Assembly (NCBI RefSeq): GCF_902705885.1
Contig: NZ_CACSIP010000001.1
Coordinates: 320,683 to 384,682, forward strand
DNA length: 64,000 nt
Direction of reading: 5' to 3'
From: Mycolicibacterium austroafricanum
GTDB taxonomy: Bacteria > Actinomycetota > Actinomycetes > Mycobacteriales > Mycobacteriaceae
Positions 42,423 through 50,774 of this stretch are shown piece by piece. Positions within the stretch are counted from its first letter, which is position 1. Each line of letters starts with the position of its first letter. The translations under genes and the position numbers were made by a program. The notes under the pieces were generated by a model. It saw only the letters and a program-made list of their open reading frames with translations, made no database searches and was not told where the DNA came from.

Positions 42423-43013
42423 CTACGTCCGCGGCCACTTCGACAACGCCTCGGCGTTGTCAGGTGGTTCCCCCACGTTCTCTACCAGGCGCGATAGCCG
42501 GCGGCGCCCACTGATCCGCAACGCCGGACGACTGCCGCGGGTCCCGATCAGCGTCGGCGCAATCCCGACCCTCATCATCGCCGACGCGAGCGGCGAATGT
42601 GTGTCCGGCGCGTGCGGGTCCAGCCCGAGCAGATATCGGTCGGATTCTGGTTCCCCGGCCGCCAGCGTCCAGGCCCGCAGTTCCCGCGGCCCCGGCAGCC
42701 ACTGCGGCGGCACCGTCTTGACCGCCCCCCTCGTCCACTCCACAGCGAGGTCGACCAGGCGGGCGTCCACCGCCGTCCGCACCAGCGGGGTGTCCTCGTC
42801 GGTGCGGGCGATCTCTGCCTGCAGTCCGGCATCGCCGATCATCTCGGCCAGCGCGTCGGCCCGCCACAACCGGTCCACCACCACCGAGAGCCGGGCGCCC
42901 CGCTGCGGGCCGGCGCCGACCAGCACCACCTGCCCGTGCGCAGCCAGGATCCCCGTCAGGTCGGCGATGGCCGGTGGCACCGACTCCGCCGAGAAGAAGG
43001 ACAGCTGGCTCAC
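42423..43013 (-). CDS. Conserved hypothetical protein (Rv3647c-like)
   Basis: A 196-residue protein of unknown function. The GTG at 43011-43013 gives MSQLSFFSAESVPPAIADL, the conserved N-terminus of this mycobacterial family. The middle has QVVLVGAGPQRGARLSVVVDRLWRA and RTAVDARLVDLAVEWTRGAV; no known domain, signal peptide or membrane helix is recognised. It sits between topA (136 bp downstream) and cspA (139 bp upstream), on the same strand. Confidence 0.8.
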   Translation of the reverse strand: MSQLSFFSAESVPPAIADLTGILAAHGQVVLVGAGPQRGARLSVVVDRLWRADALAEMIGDAGLQAEIARTDEDTPLVRTAVDARLVDLAVEWTRGAVKTVPPQWLPGPRELRAWTLAAGEPESDRYLLGLDPHAPDTHSPLASAMMRVGIAPTLIGTRGSRPALRISGRRRLSRLVENVGEPPDNAEALSKWPRT

Positions 43014-43087
43014 AGAAGTGACACTAGGGCAGCCCGAGGATCCGGAGGTGTCGCCGGGCCGGGTCCCGGTGTGGACCCCGAAGAGAA

Positions 43088-43124
43088 CACCCCCGCGTCT
43101 TCCGTGACGGAGGACGCGGGGGTG
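43088..43124 (-). terminator. Hairpin terminator after cspA
   Basis: A strong stem: 12 bp CACCCCCGCGTC/GACGCGGGGGTG with an inner TCCG/CGGA closing a TGA loop, about 29 bp after the cspA stop. On the minus strand it is followed by TTCTCTTC, a short pyrimidine-rich tail. It probably isolates cspA from the downstream Rv3647c-like gene and, having a symmetric stem, might work both ways. Confidence 0.75.
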
Positions 43125-43152
43125 ATTGGAGGTTTGGTTTGGTCCGCTTCGC

Positions 43153-43356
43153 TCAGACAGCCCGAACGCCGGTGGCCTGCGGCCCCTTGGGGCTCTGACC
43201 GACCTCGAACTCGACCTTCTGATTCTCTTCCAGGGTGCGGAAGCCGCTACCCTGGATTTCCGTGTAGTGGACGAACACATCGGCAGAGCCGTCTTCGGGA
43301 GCAATGAAGCCGAAGCCCTTCTCCGCGTTGAACCACTTCACAGTTCCCTGTGGCAT
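43153..43356 (-). CDS. cspA: Cold-shock protein CspA
   Basis: A 67-residue OB-fold RNA/ssDNA chaperone: [18 protein letters not shown] contains RNP1 (KGFGFI) and DVFVHYTEI contains RNP2. The C-terminal [17 protein letters not shown] is typical. ATG at 43354-43356 preceded by AAGGAAAGTACGAG. The 237 bp to the divergent sftH gene has no other gene; a long 5' leader, common for csp genes, may lie there. Confidence 0.96.
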   Translation of the reverse strand: MPQGTVKWFNAEKGFGFIAPEDGSADVFVHYTEIQGSGFRTLEENQKVEFEVGQSPKGPQATGVRAV

Positions 43357-43593
43357 CTCTCGTACTTTCCTTCTCTTCTTACCGGGAGCGGTCCACCGAC
43401 TTCCGGTGTACCGGGCCCGTTCCGACCGCCATACCTTCGTGGAGTGTTCGGAACTCGACCCGACCTACAACCCTCGCAGGAACCGCGGCCGCAACGACGA
43501 TCCTGCGAGTGCGAATACACGAACACAGAAGCTGCGACCGCAGTTAGTCAATCACGTTCGGGGCTGCTGCGACAGTCACGGAGGAATCACGTA

Positions 43594-45993
43594 GTGAACA
43601 ATTCACAAGCGGGGGGATTTCGGCGACATCCGGGAGGGTCCGAGGTGGCAGAGCCGGGGTCGGATTTCGGCCGCGAGCTGCTCGCTTGCGCGGTCGACGG
43701 CACCGCGGCCGACGAGCATCCGCTGCGGCACGTCGCCGACCTGCCGCCGCGCCGGGCACGAACCCAGCCATGGCCGCACTGGGCGGACCCGGACGTGGTG
43801 CGGGCGTTGCGCGATCGGGGAGTCGAATCTCCGTGGTCGCATCAGCTGGCGGCGGCCGAACTTGCGCGCGACGGCCGCCATGTCGTGCTGAGCACGGGTA
43901 CCGCGTCGGGAAAGTCTCTGGCCTACCAGCTGCCCATCCTGACGCGGCTGGCCGAGAACCCGCGGTCTCGCGCTCTGTACCTGTCGCCGACCAAGGCGCT
44001 GGGGCACGACCAGTTGCGTTCGGCGGCGTCGCTGACCGCCGCGGTGCCCGGTCTCGCCGACGTCGCACCGACTCCCTACGACGGTGACAGCCCCACCGAA
44101 GTGCGGCGCTTCGCCCGGGAACGATCCCGGTGGATCTTCTCCAACCCGGACATGATTCATCTCTCGATGCTGCGCAACCACGCCCGGTGGGCAGTCTTCC
44201 TGCGGAATCTCGACTACCTCGTGGTGGACGAGTGCCATTACTACCGAGGTGTTTTCGGATCCAACGTGGCGATGGTGCTGCGACGGCTGTTGCGACTGTC
44301 CGCCCGCTACTCGGCCGCCGGCGCCGACTCGTCGGGACCCACGGTGATCTTCGCCAGCGCGACCACCGCGCAACCGGCGACCACCGCCTCGGAGCTGATC
44401 GGGCAGACGGTGGTGGAGGTGACCGACGACGGGTCACCCCAGGGCGCGCGCACGGTCGCGCTGTGGGAACCGGCGCTGATCGACGATGTCCTGGGGGAAA
44501 ACGGCGCCCCGGTGCGTCGGTCGGCGGGCGCCGAGGCGGCCCGGGTGATGGCCGACCTGATCGCCGAGGGGGCGCGCATGCTGACGTTCGTGCGTTCCCG
44601 CCGGGGTGCCGAACTCACCGCCCTGGGCGCGCGGGCGCGGCTGGCCGAGACGGCCCCGGACCTGGCCGATCAGGTGGCCTCCTACCGCGCCGGATACCTC
44701 GCCGAGGACCGGCGTGGGCTGGAGCGCGCGCTTGCCGACGGTGAACTGCGCGGTGTGGCGACGACGAACGCCCTCGAACTGGGGGTGGACATCGCGGGAC
44801 TCGACGCCGTGGTGCTCGCCGGCTTCCCCGGCACCGTGGCGTCGTTCTGGCAGCAGGCCGGGCGGGCGGGCCGACGCGGTCAGGGGGCGCTGGTCGTGAT
44901 GATCGCCCGCGACGATCCCCTCGACACATACCTCGTGCACCACCCCGCGGCACTGCTCGACAAGCCCATCGAACGCGTCGTGATCGACCCCGAGAACCCC
45001 TATGTCCTCGGGCCTCAGCTCCTCTGCGCTGCCACCGAGCTTCCGCTGACGGATTCCGAGGTGCGGATGTGGAACGCGGAGGCGGTGGCCGAGAGCCTGG
45101 TCGACGACGGCCTGCTGCGCCGTCGGCCCAGCGGCTACTTCCCCACCCCCGGGGTCGATCCGCATCCGGCCGTGGACATCCGCGGCTCCATCGGGGGCCA
45201 GATCGCGATCCTCGAGGCGGGCACCGGCCGGATGCTCGGCAGCGCCGGGGCCGGCCAGGCGGCCGCGTCGGTCCATCCGGGAGCGGTGTACCTGCATCAG
45301 GGCGAGAGCTACGTCGTGGATTCCCTCGACTTCGAAGACGGCGTCGCGTTCGTGCACGCCGAGGATCCCGGCTACACGACCTTCGCCCGGGAACTGACCG
45401 ACATCGGCGTCACCGGCCAGGGGGAACGCGCCGACCACGGCGCGGTCACCGTCGGACTGGTGCCTGTCTCGGTCAGCAACACCGTGACCGGCTATCTACG
45501 CCGCCGCCGCAACGGCGAGGTCGTCGATTTCGTCGAGCTCGAGATGCCCACCCGCACCCTCGAGACGATGGCCGTGATGTGTACGGTCACACCAGAAGCA
45601 TTGCAGCGCAGCGGAATCGATCTGCTGCGCATACCCGGATCGCTGCACGCCGCCGAACACGCCGCGATCGGGTTGCTGCCGCTGGTCGCCAGTTGCGATC
45701 GCGGCGACATCGGCGGGGTCTCCACGGCCGTCGGCCCGGTGGACGGCCTGCCGTCGATCTTCGTCTACGACGGCCACCCGGGCGGCGCCGGCTTCGCCGC
45801 GCGCGGATTCCGCACCCTGACCACCTGGTGGGCCGCCACGGCGGCGGCGATCGAAGCCTGCGAGTGCCCCACGGGCTGTCCGTCCTGCGTGCAGTCGCCG
45901 AAGTGTGGAAACGGCAACGACCCGCTTGACAAGGCCGGCGCGATCCGGGTGTTGCGACTGGTGATCGGGTCGCTGGACGCGGAAGTCGGTTGA
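43594..45993 (+). CDS. sftH: DECH-box superfamily II helicase, SftH/MrfA/Hrq1-like, with DUF1998
   Basis: A 799-residue 3'-5' DNA helicase/translocase of the clade defined by M. smegmatis SftH (MrfA in Bacillus, Hrq1 in yeast), linked to DNA repair. Walker A is TGTASGKS (101-108), Walker B DECH (212-215), motif VI QQAGRAGRRGQGA. The C-terminal DUF1998 region has a four-Cys site in ECPTGCPSCVQSPKCGNGN. The GTG at 43594 has GGAGG nine bases upstream. In actinobacteria this helicase is adjacent to the Tad genes, the 'helicase/secretion neighborhood', as here. Confidence 0.92.
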   Translation: MNNSQAGGFRRHPGGSEVAEPGSDFGRELLACAVDGTAADEHPLRHVADLPPRRARTQPWPHWADPDVVRALRDRGVESPWSHQLAAAELARDGRHVVLSTGTASGKSLAYQLPILTRLAENPRSRALYLSPTKALGHDQLRSAASLTAAVPGLADVAPTPYDGDSPTEVRRFARERSRWIFSNPDMIHLSMLRNHARWAVFLRNLDYLVVDECHYYRGVFGSNVAMVLRRLLRLSARYSAAGADSSGPTVIFASATTAQPATTASELIGQTVVEVTDDGSPQGARTVALWEPALIDDVLGENGAPVRRSAGAEAARVMADLIAEGARMLTFVRSRRGAELTALGARARLAETAPDLADQVASYRAGYLAEDRRGLERALADGELRGVATTNALELGVDIAGLDAVVLAGFPGTVASFWQQAGRAGRRGQGALVVMIARDDPLDTYLVHHPAALLDKPIERVVIDPENPYVLGPQLLCAATELPLTDSEVRMWNAEAVAESLVDDGLLRRRPSGYFPTPGVDPHPAVDIRGSIGGQIAILEAGTGRMLGSAGAGQAAASVHPGAVYLHQGESYVVDSLDFEDGVAFVHAEDPGYTTFARELTDIGVTGQGERADHGAVTVGLVPVSVSNTVTGYLRRRRNGEVVDFVELEMPTRTLETMAVMCTVTPEALQRSGIDLLRIPGSLHAAEHAAIGLLPLVASCDRGDIGGVSTAVGPVDGLPSIFVYDGHPGGAGFAARGFRTLTTWWAATAAAIEACECPTGCPSCVQSPKCGNGNDPLDKAGAIRVLRLVIGSLDAEVG

Positions 45994-46282
45994 GTCATCG
46001 GGCGACCGACCCCTCGACGATCGCCTCTGACTGGGGGCTGTGGCAGGTCAGCTGAAACGGCGCGGCAACGGCGACGACTGCGGCGACGAACAGCCTGGAC
46101 AACGAGATTCGATTTCCGATCCCGACTCTCAGGTTGGTGACAAATTACCTCGTCAGAGGGCTGTTCGCAACGCCGAGACAGGGTCCCCGGTGGTACGTCG
46201 GCGTACAGGTCGCCGGAGTTGCTGCGGATTTCGTCGCTTGATCGACAGGGGTCCGCTCCACCCCCTCGGTAAGCTGTCCGGC

Positions 46283-47365
46283 ATGAGCCACGACTGGTTG
46301 CTCGTGGAAACACTGGGCAGTGAACCTGCCGTCGTCGCAGAAGGCGCCCATACCAAGGACATGGTGCCGATCAGCACGTTCCTGAGAAGAAACCCGCACC
46401 TGATGGCCATCCAGTCCGCCATCGGTGAGACGGTGCGCGCCGGCAAGGGCCTGCGGAGCATCACGCCGAAGAATGATCGGGTGATCTGCACGGAGGTGGT
46501 GCAGATGTCCGACGGCCGGATCCACGGGGTCCAGATATGGCTGGGACCGCCCGACGAGGAACCGCCGCCACGTCCGGCGGTGGGTCCGTTGATCTGGGAT
46601 CTGAGCCGCGGGACCGCCACCGACACCCCGGAGTCACTGCGGATCAGCGGCTGGGATCCCGCCACACAATCCACTCACGGGCGGGCGTTCGCCGACGACC
46701 TGCCGCGCCGCGACCTCAACCCCAATGAAGCCGAGATCCTCACCATGGTGATCAAGCCGGAGGTGGGCCTGACGATCTGCAACACCTGGGACGTCACCGA
46801 CTATCAGGGCGAACGGATCACGGTTGGTTTCGCTGCCAGGTCGCTGCCGGAAGTACAGGACGACGGCAAGGAGCGGATGATCTGCCGGGCGATGAACTGG
46901 CGCAGTCTGCGGGAGCGGCCGAGCATCCAGGAGGACATCCTGGGCCAACGGATCCTCGACAGCCTGGCCGCGCCCGGCGTACACCGCGCACTGGTGGATC
47001 CCCGGCATTGGACGCTGTTGAAGTGGCTCGATGACCCGGTGCCGTTCTTCGACTGGCGAGCCGCGATCGCCCAAGGCCCGGCCTTCCATCCGGACGACCA
47101 GGAGGCGCTGGCCGCGATGAACGCGGAGTTCGAGACCGGCGCCACCTCGGGCGTGCTGCGGATGATCGCCCACGACGGCGGCTGGACTCCCGTGCACATG
47201 ACGGTGCACCGGGTCGAACTCGACAAGGGCGTCTACGCCGGGCTGGCGGCACTGCGGTTGCCCACGGACGCCGAACGCGCCGCCGCCGGGTTCCCGGAGT
47301 GCACCCAACCGGCGGCCGGAAGCCGGAAGTCGCGCTCCCGCAGGCAGAAAGCCACCAGGGCCTAG
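46283..47365 (+). CDS. PAS/GAF-like sensor-domain protein (Rv3651-like)
   Basis: A 360-residue cytosolic protein matching Rv3651, whose structure shows tandem PAS- and GAF-like sensor domains with no output domain. It begins MSHDWLLVETLGSEPAVVAE. Segments such as NDRVICTEVVQMSDGRIHGVQIW and GVLRMIAHDGGWTPVHMTVHRV fit beta-rich sensor folds. The C-terminus is basic (SRKSRSRRQKATRA). Its TAG stop overlaps the convergent TadG-like gene by 4 bp. The 289 bp upstream contains no gene that I see (PE33 occupies this place in M. tuberculosis). Confidence 0.82.
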   Translation: MSHDWLLVETLGSEPAVVAEGAHTKDMVPISTFLRRNPHLMAIQSAIGETVRAGKGLRSITPKNDRVICTEVVQMSDGRIHGVQIWLGPPDEEPPPRPAVGPLIWDLSRGTATDTPESLRISGWDPATQSTHGRAFADDLPRRDLNPNEAEILTMVIKPEVGLTICNTWDVTDYQGERITVGFAARSLPEVQDDGKERMICRAMNWRSLRERPSIQEDILGQRILDSLAAPGVHRALVDPRHWTLLKWLDDPVPFFDWRAAIAQGPAFHPDDQEALAAMNAEFETGATSGVLRMIAHDGGWTPVHMTVHRVELDKGVYAGLAALRLPTDAERAAAGFPECTQPAAGSRKSRSRRQKATRA

Positions 47366-47742
47366 CGACTAGACCCCGCCGGCCCCGCCCTGGCGAGCGC
47401 CCGGGCCGGACCCGATGGCGACGACGCCTCCACGGCGATGACGACATCAAGACCCTGCACCGAGCAGTCCACCGCCGCAGTACCCATCATGGTCGCCAGC
47501 GTTGATGCCTGCGCGCAGGCACTCTGCACTCCGGTGGGCAGGGCGGCCGCCGCAGCGAGCGCGGCGAGGTCTGCGGCCGCCTGCGCACGGTGCCTGGCGA
47601 TGACGGCCCCACCGATGTGGGCGCTGCCCGCGGTGAGCACCACCAGCGCCGCGATCATGGCAACCGCGACGATGCTGGCCGACCCGCGCTCATCCACCAG
47701 CGGTTTCGGTCGCGGCAACCGCGCCGGCGCTGATCGAAACAC
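47362..47742 (-). CDS. TadE/TadG-like pseudopilin-type protein (Rv3654c-like)
   Basis: A 126-residue protein with one N-terminal hydrophobic helix (ASIVAVAMIAALVVLTAGSAHIG) after a short positive segment ending DERGS, followed by RHRAQAAADLAALAAAAAL, the TadE/TadG-like 'flp' pattern seen in the helicase/secretion neighbourhood. Start GTG at 47742 overlaps tadE by 53 bp; an in-frame GTG at 47697 (before DERGSAS) is an alternative. Last gene of the Tad operon; thought to be exported or assembled by the TadA/B/C machine. Confidence 0.8.
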   Translation of the reverse strand: MFRSAPARLPRPKPLVDERGSASIVAVAMIAALVVLTAGSAHIGGAVIARHRAQAAADLAALAAAAALPTGVQSACAQASTLATMMGTAAVDCSVQGLDVVIAVEASSPSGPARALARAGPAGSSR

Positions 47743-48019
47743 CGGGTAGCAGAGACGATCTCATGGTGACGGTGGCCACGACGTAGTGACCGTCCCGGCG
47801 CAGGTGCAGCACCGCCCCCGCCGGCGCGACCCTGCGCGCCGCCCGGTCAGCGGCAGTGTCATCGCCACGCGCGGCCAGACGCGCCGCCTCCCGGGCCGCG
47901 TCCACGCAGCGCACCTGCATGGTCACCGCGGTCAGGCCGCCCAGGCAGACGACCAGGATCGCCACCAGCGCCAGGATCGCGAAAGCGGCTTCGGCGGTGG
48001 CGGTTCCGGACTCGCCACC
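47690..48019 (-). CDS. TadE-like protein (Rv3655c-like), start codon unresolved
   Basis: About 109 residues in frame: GESGTATAEAAFAILALVAI is a TadE-type N-terminal transmembrane segment with Glu, followed by VRCVDAAREAARLAARGDD, a family signature. The reading frame begins to look real just after the pilin stop at 48019, but no ATG, GTG or TTG occurs in frame there. The only in-frame ATG (48238) sits in front of and antiparallel to nothing conserved, overlapping the pilin Shine-Dalgarno. The GTG at 48016-48018 is in a different frame. Either initiation is non-canonical, or a one-base change separates start and body. Confidence 0.7.
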   Translation of the reverse strand, partial: GGESGTATAEAAFAILALVAILVVCLGGLTAVTMQVRCVDAAREAARLAARGDDTAADRAARRVAPAGAVLHLRRDGHYVVATVTMRSSLLPGVSISAGAVAATETAGG

Positions 48020-48222
48020 TAGACGTTGGTGTTCAACGCCCGGCTGATGATGTTGGTCAGGGCGCCGACGATCGAATCCCCGGTGACGACGGTGTAGAGA
48101 ATGGCCCCGAACGCGGCTGCGGCAATCGTGCCGATGGCGTATTCGACGGTGGACATTCCGTCGTCGTCGACCGCCAGCACGATCAGTCGGGCCCGTAGGT
48201 CCCGAAAGCGTTCTCTGGTCAT
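48019..48222 (-). CDS. Flp/DUF4244 type IVb pilin-like protein (Rv3656c-like)
   Basis: A 67-residue prepilin. A charged leader MTRERFRDLRARLIVLAVDDDG ends in Gly22; the mature part would start MSTVEYAIGTIAAAAFGAIL with Glu at +5, the classical type IV pilin pattern. The rest is one hydrophobic helix and a short tail ending RALNTNV. The ATG has AAGGAG upstream. No prepilin peptidase gene is present in this cluster. Confidence 0.9.
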   Translation of the reverse strand: MTRERFRDLRARLIVLAVDDDGMSTVEYAIGTIAAAAFGAILYTVVTGDSIVGALTNIISRALNTNV

Positions 48223-48244
48223 GGATTGTCTCCTTCATCTCTGG

Positions 48245-48817
48245 TCACAACACTCCCGATTGCAGGACTTCGCCGGCCAATCCGGCGACCACGGGCACGA
48301 TGCCGAGGCACAGGAACGCCGGCAGATAACACAGCCCCAGCGGCGCCGCGATCAACACCGAGGCACGCTCGGCCTCGGCGCTGGCGCTGTCGGCGGCGGC
48401 TGCGCGCAGTGTGACGGCAAGGTCCTCGGTCCCGTGCGCCAGCGCGACACCAGACGCCGCGGACCTGCGCGCCATCCGCAGGAACGCGTCGGCGTGTCTG
48501 TCCACCGGCTCGGCAGGACTCGCCCACGCCACAGCAGGATCGGCGCCCAGCGCCAGCAGATCGGCGGCCCGCCGAAGCAGCACCGCCATGGCCGTGGGCG
48601 CGGACTCGGCGACTCCCGACGCCGCGCTCGAGACCGCCATCCCGGAGCGCAGGCACGCCGCGAGGACATCGAGGCTCGTCGCAGTGGCGAGCGCATCGTC
48701 ACCGGCGGCGTGCCCGCGACGAACCACCGGCTGGTGCAGACCGACCCGCAGCCGGACACCGGAGGCGCCGGGTGACACCACCAGCGCTGTCGCGAGAAAT
48801 GCTGCCGCCCAGATCAT
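48245..48817 (-). CDS. tadC: TadC-like type II/IV secretion inner-membrane platform protein
   Basis: A 190-residue GspF-domain protein with terminal membrane helices (MIWAAAFLATALVVSPG at the start and LGLCYLPAFLCLGIVPVVAGL at the end) around a helical cytoplasmic domain. With TadB it forms the membrane platform turned by TadA. The ATG overlaps the tadB stop as ATGA. Equivalent to Rv3657c. Confidence 0.87.
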   Translation of the reverse strand: MIWAAAFLATALVVSPGASGVRLRVGLHQPVVRRGHAAGDDALATATSLDVLAACLRSGMAVSSAASGVAESAPTAMAVLLRRAADLLALGADPAVAWASPAEPVDRHADAFLRMARRSAASGVALAHGTEDLAVTLRAAAADSASAEAERASVLIAAPLGLCYLPAFLCLGIVPVVAGLAGEVLQSGVL

Positions 48818-49599
48818 GTGCGCACCCGCGCGGTGATCCGGTCCGACCAGAGCAGGCCACAGCAGACCAACCCGGTGCCGATCACCAGTAGCCAGCCGCC
48901 CTCCCCTCCGGAGAGCAGGAACCGCAGCGGCTCGGCGCCGATCGACTGTCCCAACAGCACCCCGAGCACCGGCAGTGCCGCGAGGATCGCCGCGGTGGCG
49001 CGGGCACCGGCCATGCCGGCCTCCACGCGCCCCTCGAACCGTTCGCGTTCGGAGATGTCACGCTGCGCGGCCTGCAGCAGCGTGGCGATCGCCAACCCGT
49101 GGGACTGCGCGAGCTCCCAGCACACCGCCAGCCGTTCCCAGTGGCTGGGGGATGCCGAGCGCTCCGCCTCGGCGCGCAGCCCTGCGGCCACGTCGGCTCC
49201 CAGCATCGCGCGGGCGGCAACCGAGCTCAGCGACCGGCCGACGCGACCGTGCGATTCCTTGGCCGCGACACCCATCGCGGCAACCGGATGCGCACCGACC
49301 CGCAACTCCCCGACCAGAACGTCGAGGGCGGCCTGCAGCGCGGATGCCTCGTCGGCCCGCGCCCGCCTGCGACGAGTGAGACGCCTCCGGGCGAGCAGGG
49401 TGACGCCCAGCAGGCCTACCGCGAGGGCAGCAGTCCACGGGATCAGCAGCAGCAGCGCCGCCCACCCGGCCACCGCCCACGGCACCACGGGAGGTCTTCG
49501 GTGGTTCGGCGGCGCCGGGATCAGCCCTCGCGCCCGGCGTCGCGACGAGACCGGAGCGATCATCACCGACAGCGCCAGGGCCAGGGCCGCGCCGGTCAC
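48814..49599 (-). CDS. tadB: TadB-like type II/IV secretion inner-membrane platform protein
   Basis: A 261-residue GspF-domain protein: membrane helices near residues 35-65, a cytoplasmic helical bundle (DVLVGELRVGAHPVAAMGVA, CWELAQSHGLAIATLLQAA), and two C-terminal helices (ATAAILAALPVLGVLLGQS; GWLLVIGTGLVCCGLLW). The GTG at 49597-49599 overlaps the tadA stop as GTGA. Equivalent to Rv3658c. Confidence 0.88.
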   Translation of the reverse strand: MTGAALALALSVMIAPVSSRRRARGLIPAPPNHRRPPVVPWAVAGWAALLLLIPWTAALAVGLLGVTLLARRRLTRRRRARADEASALQAALDVLVGELRVGAHPVAAMGVAAKESHGRVGRSLSSVAARAMLGADVAAGLRAEAERSASPSHWERLAVCWELAQSHGLAIATLLQAAQRDISERERFEGRVEAGMAGARATAAILAALPVLGVLLGQSIGAEPLRFLLSGGEGGWLLVIGTGLVCCGLLWSDRITARVRT

Positions 49600-50774
49600 G
49601 TCCGGCTCCGCACGCGTATCAGGTCGTCCAGTGCCTGGGCGCCGCAACCGAAGCCCGCCGCAGAGCTCCAGCAGGGTGCCACCGTCACCCGGCCGTCGTC
49701 GGCTCGCTGCAACATCCCCACCTCGCTGAGGTGGCGGCGTCCCGTCTGATCACGAGTTACGTGCAGGACCACCTGGATGGCCGCCGCGAGCTGGCTGTGC
49801 AGCGCGGCCCGATCGAGGCCGCCGAGCGCGGCGAGCGCTTCGAAGCGGGTCGGCACCTCTGCGGGCTTGTTCGCGTGCACCGTCCCGGCGCCGCCGTCGT
49901 GGCCGGTGTTCAGCGCTGTGAGCAGGTCGACAACCTCCGCGCCGCGGACCTCGCCGACGATGATGCGGTCGGGGCGCATCCGCAGCGCCTGTCTGACCAG
50001 ATCGCGCACCGTCACCTCGCCGACTCCCTCGACGTTGGCGCACCGGGCGACGAGCTTGACCAGATGAGGGTGCCGGGGCGCGAGTTCGGAGGCGTCCTCC
50101 ACACACACGATGCGTTCGTCGGCGGCGACTGCGCCCAGCATCGCGGCCAACAGTGTTGTCTTGCCCGCGCCGGTACCGCCGGAGACCACGAACGCCAGCC
50201 GGGCGTCGATGATGCCGCGAAGGAGTTCGGTCGCCTCGGCGGTGATCGCGCCGGTGCCGGCGAGCGCATCGAGACCCTGGCTGGCTGGCCGCAGTACCCG
50301 CAGCGACAAGCAGGTGCCCGCCGCGGAGACCGGCGGCAGCACCGCGTGCAGCCGGACACTGAGCAGCTCGCCGGGATGGGCGGGATCAAGATGGTCGATC
50401 TGGCCATCCACCCAGGGTTGAGCGTCGTCGAGGCGGCGGCCTGCGCTCAGCGCCAGCCGCTGCGCCAACCGACGCACGGCGGCCTCGTCAGCGAATCGCA
50501 CCGAGCTTCGTCGCAAACCCCCGCCGTCGTCCACCCACACGGCATCAGGGGCTGTCACGAGCACGTCGGTGGTCCCCGGTGCAGACAACAGCGGTTCCAG
50601 GATTCCCGCGCCGAGCAACTCGGTCTGCAATTCACGCAGGCTGCTGAGCACCTCTGTGTCGCCGAGCACACCACCGGACTCCGCGCGGATTGCGGCCGCC
50701 ACCACGCTGGGCCGCAGCGGCGCCCGTTCGGCGGCGAGCCGCTCGCGGACCCGGTCGACAAGCGGCGTGCTCAC
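49596..50774 (-). CDS. tadA: TadA/CpaF secretion ATPase
   Basis: A 392-residue hexameric ATPase powering Flp pilus assembly or secretion. Walker A GGTGAGKTT is at 199-207; the Asp box is VEDASELA, Walker B DRIIVGEVRG, and the His box GHDGGAGTVHAN. Length is typical of mycobacterial TadA (Rv3659c). The GTG start overlaps the ssd stop as GTGA. Confidence 0.95.
   Translation of the reverse strand: MSTPLVDRVRERLAAERAPLRPSVVAAAIRAESGGVLGDTEVLSSLRELQTELLGAGILEPLLSAPGTTDVLVTAPDAVWVDDGGGLRRSSVRFADEAAVRRLAQRLALSAGRRLDDAQPWVDGQIDHLDPAHPGELLSVRLHAVLPPVSAAGTCLSLRVLRPASQGLDALAGTGAITAEATELLRGIIDARLAFVVSGGTGAGKTTLLAAMLGAVAADERIVCVEDASELAPRHPHLVKLVARCANVEGVGEVTVRDLVRQALRMRPDRIIVGEVRGAEVVDLLTALNTGHDGGAGTVHANKPAEVPTRFEALAALGGLDRAALHSQLAAAIQVVLHVTRDQTGRRHLSEVGMLQRADDGRVTVAPCWSSAAGFGCGAQALDDLIRVRSRT

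Noticed and set aside
45994..46282. PE-family gene expected here by synteny with M. tuberculosis PE33
   Set aside because: No reading frame with a PE-like N-terminus is present in these 289 bp.
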